Below are positions 5,918 to 7,132 of a stretch of 7,132 nucleotides of DNA, one piece after another. Source of the stretch: an uncultured Clostridia bacterium (GTDB lineage: Bacteria > Bacillota > Clostridia > Christensenellales > Borkfalkiaceae); the NCBI GenBank assembly GCA_934254755.1, contig CAKQMM010000054.1:1-7132 (forward strand), written 5' to 3'. The translations under genes and the position numbers were made by a program. Each line of letters opens with the position of its first letter. Position 1 is the stretch's first letter. The notes below the pieces were generated by a model, which worked only from the letters and a program-made list of their open reading frames with translations, was not told the origin of the DNA and did not search any database.

Positions 5918-7132
5918 ATGCAAGGCAGAATTATAAAAGTTTCGGGTCCCCTTATCGTAGCGGAGAACATGGCGGACGCTAAAGTTTACGACGTCGTAAG
6001 GGTCGGCAAGCAAAAACTTATCGGCGAAATTATAGAACTACGCGGCGACAAGGCTTCCGTTCAGGTTTACGAAGAAACGGCGGGCTTAGGCGTCGGCGAC
6101 GAAGTTATATCTACCGATATGCCGTTGTCCGTCGAACTTGCCCCCGGCATTATCGAAGGAATTTACGACGGAATACAACGCCCGCTTGAAAAAATAGTTG
6201 AAAAATACGGCGACAGAATTACCCGCGGCATAGAAGTCAAAAGTTTAAGCCGCGATAAAAAGTGGGATTTTAAGCCGCTCAAAAAAGTCGGCGATAAAGT
6301 CACTGCGGGCGACGCTTTGGGCTACGTGCAGGAAACGCCTTCCGTCAAGCATAAAATCATGGTGCCGTACGGCGTTAATGGCGAAATAAAAAAGATAAAT
6401 TCGGGCGAATTCACCATAGAAGAAACGGTCGCGGTTATAGCGACGGACTCGGGCGAAAAGGAAGTTTGCATGCTTCAGCGTTGGCCCGTCCGTAAAGCGC
6501 GCCCTTATAAAAACAAACTCACCCCCAAAATGCCTATGGTTACGGGTCAAAGGGTTATAGACACCCTCTTCCCGATAGCAAAAGGCGGTTGTGCGGCGGT
6601 GCCGGGACCGTTCGGTTCGGGCAAAACCGTCGTTCAGCACCAACTTGCTAAATGGGCGGACGCGGAAATTATAGTTTACGTCGGCTGCGGCGAACGCGGC
6701 AACGAAATGACGGACGTTTTAAACGAATTCCCCGCGCTTAAAGACCCGAAAACGGGCGAGCCTCTTATGAAAAGGACGGTGCTTATCGCTAACACTTCGG
6801 ATATGCCGGTCGCGGCGCGCGAAGCGTCGATATACACGGGCATCACCATTGCCGAATATTTCCGCGATATGGGCTATAACGTAGCGATAATGGCGGACAG
6901 TTCGTCGCGCTGGGCGGAAGCGTTAAGGGAAATGTCCGGGCGTCTTGAAGAAATGCCCGGCGACGAAGGCTACCCCGCTTACCTTGCATCCCGCTTAGCG
7001 GAGTTTTACGAGCGCGCGGGCATAGTTAAGGTTTTAGGCTCTCAAGACGTTACGGGGTCTGTTACGGCTATAGGCGCGGTTTCGCCCCCGGGCGGAGATT
7101 TGAGCGAACCCGTTTCGCAGGCGACTTTGCGC
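5918..7132 (+). CDS. ntpA: V/A-type ATPase catalytic subunit A, 3' end outside the window
   Basis: Catalytic ATP-binding subunit of the cytoplasmic A3B3 head (EC 7.1.2.2 or 7.2.2.1, depending on the ion). The visible 405 residues are open to the window edge; the family is about 580-600 long, so some 180 residues are missing. The N-terminal beta-barrel (1 to about 70) begins [16 protein letters not shown]. The extra 'non-homologous region' that separates A from F-type beta subunits spans about 110-190. The P-loop is GPFGSGKT (230-237, K236). The catalytic Glu is in [11 protein letters not shown] (E259). The Walker B strand is [11 protein letters not shown] (322-332, D327). [20 protein letters not shown] and [14 protein letters not shown] follow as expected. 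The P-loop is uninterrupted, so there is no VMA-type intein at that site. The presence of GERGNE and the P-loop rules out the non-catalytic subunit B, which should follow downstream. Confidence 0.97.
   Translation, partial: MQGRIIKVSGPLIVAENMADAKVYDVVRVGKQKLIGEIIELRGDKASVQVYEETAGLGVGDEVISTDMPLSVELAPGIIEGIYDGIQRPLEKIVEKYGDRITRGIEVKSLSRDKKWDFKPLKKVGDKVTAGDALGYVQETPSVKHKIMVPYGVNGEIKKINSGEFTIEETVAVIATDSGEKEVCMLQRWPVRKARPYKNKLTPKMPMVTGQRVIDTLFPIAKGGCAAVPGPFGSGKTVVQHQLAKWADAEIIVYVGCGERGNEMTDVLNEFPALKDPKTGEPLMKRTVLIANTSDMPVAAREASIYTGITIAEYFRDMGYNVAIMADSSSRWAEALREMSGRLEEMPGDEGYPAYLASRLAEFYERAGIVKVLGSQDVTGSVTAIGAVSPPGGDLSEPVSQATLR

Noticed and set aside
6605..6628. Possible VMA-type intein at the ntpA P-loop
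   Set aside because: GPFGSGKT is continuous and followed directly by normal family sequence, so no insertion is present at this site. Sites beyond the window edge cannot be judged.
6245..6643. 132-codon open frame on the minus strand inside ntpA
   Set aside because: It is fully antisense to the conserved ntpA frame, including the P-loop. It has a Phe/Arg-rich composition typical of a shadow of GAA/GCG-rich codons and no sensible start signal or known motif.

Overview
This window is an ordinary, well-preserved piece of bacterial chromosome. It holds the 3' part of an alanyl-tRNA synthetase gene (alaS), followed on the same strand by seven consecutive genes of a V/A-type rotary ATPase. The gene order is G/H-like stator (ntpF), I, K, E, C, F (ntpG), A. 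This matches the Enterococcus hirae ntp order F-I-K-E-C-G-A, so subunits B and D would be expected just past the right edge. I found no mobile element, CRISPR array, RNA gene or unknown accessory system. All genes are on the + strand, gaps are at most 43 bases, and two gene pairs overlap.

Layout: 1-1167 is alaS, lacking its 5' end. Positions 1168-1210 are a short gap with no visible terminator. Positions 1211-5917 carry ntpF, ntpI, ntpK, ntpE, ntpC and ntpG. From 5918 to the right edge runs the first 405 codons of ntpA, the catalytic subunit, cut by the window. The peripheral stalk is encoded by ntpF and ntpE. The membrane sector is ntpI (stator a-subunit) and ntpK (rotor ring). The central stalk parts are ntpC and ntpG, and the ATP-hydrolysing head begins with ntpA. 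Together they would couple ATP hydrolysis or synthesis to cation movement across the cytoplasmic membrane.

Organism: the ntp-type gene order, the four-helix K subunit with a single carboxylate, and the Shine-Dalgarno-led, tightly packed genes suggest an anaerobic or fermentative member of Bacillota (Clostridia-like). This is inference, and I cannot name a genus. Two points stand out. First, the K subunit keeps every residue I remember as forming the Na+ site of the E. hirae ring, so the enzyme is probably a Na+ pump. Second, the AlaRS is a compact form. It seems to lack both the beta-barrel between the aminoacylation and editing regions and the C-terminal C-Ala domain, an architecture I associate with candidate-phyla (CPR) bacteria and a few other lineages rather than with typical Bacillota.
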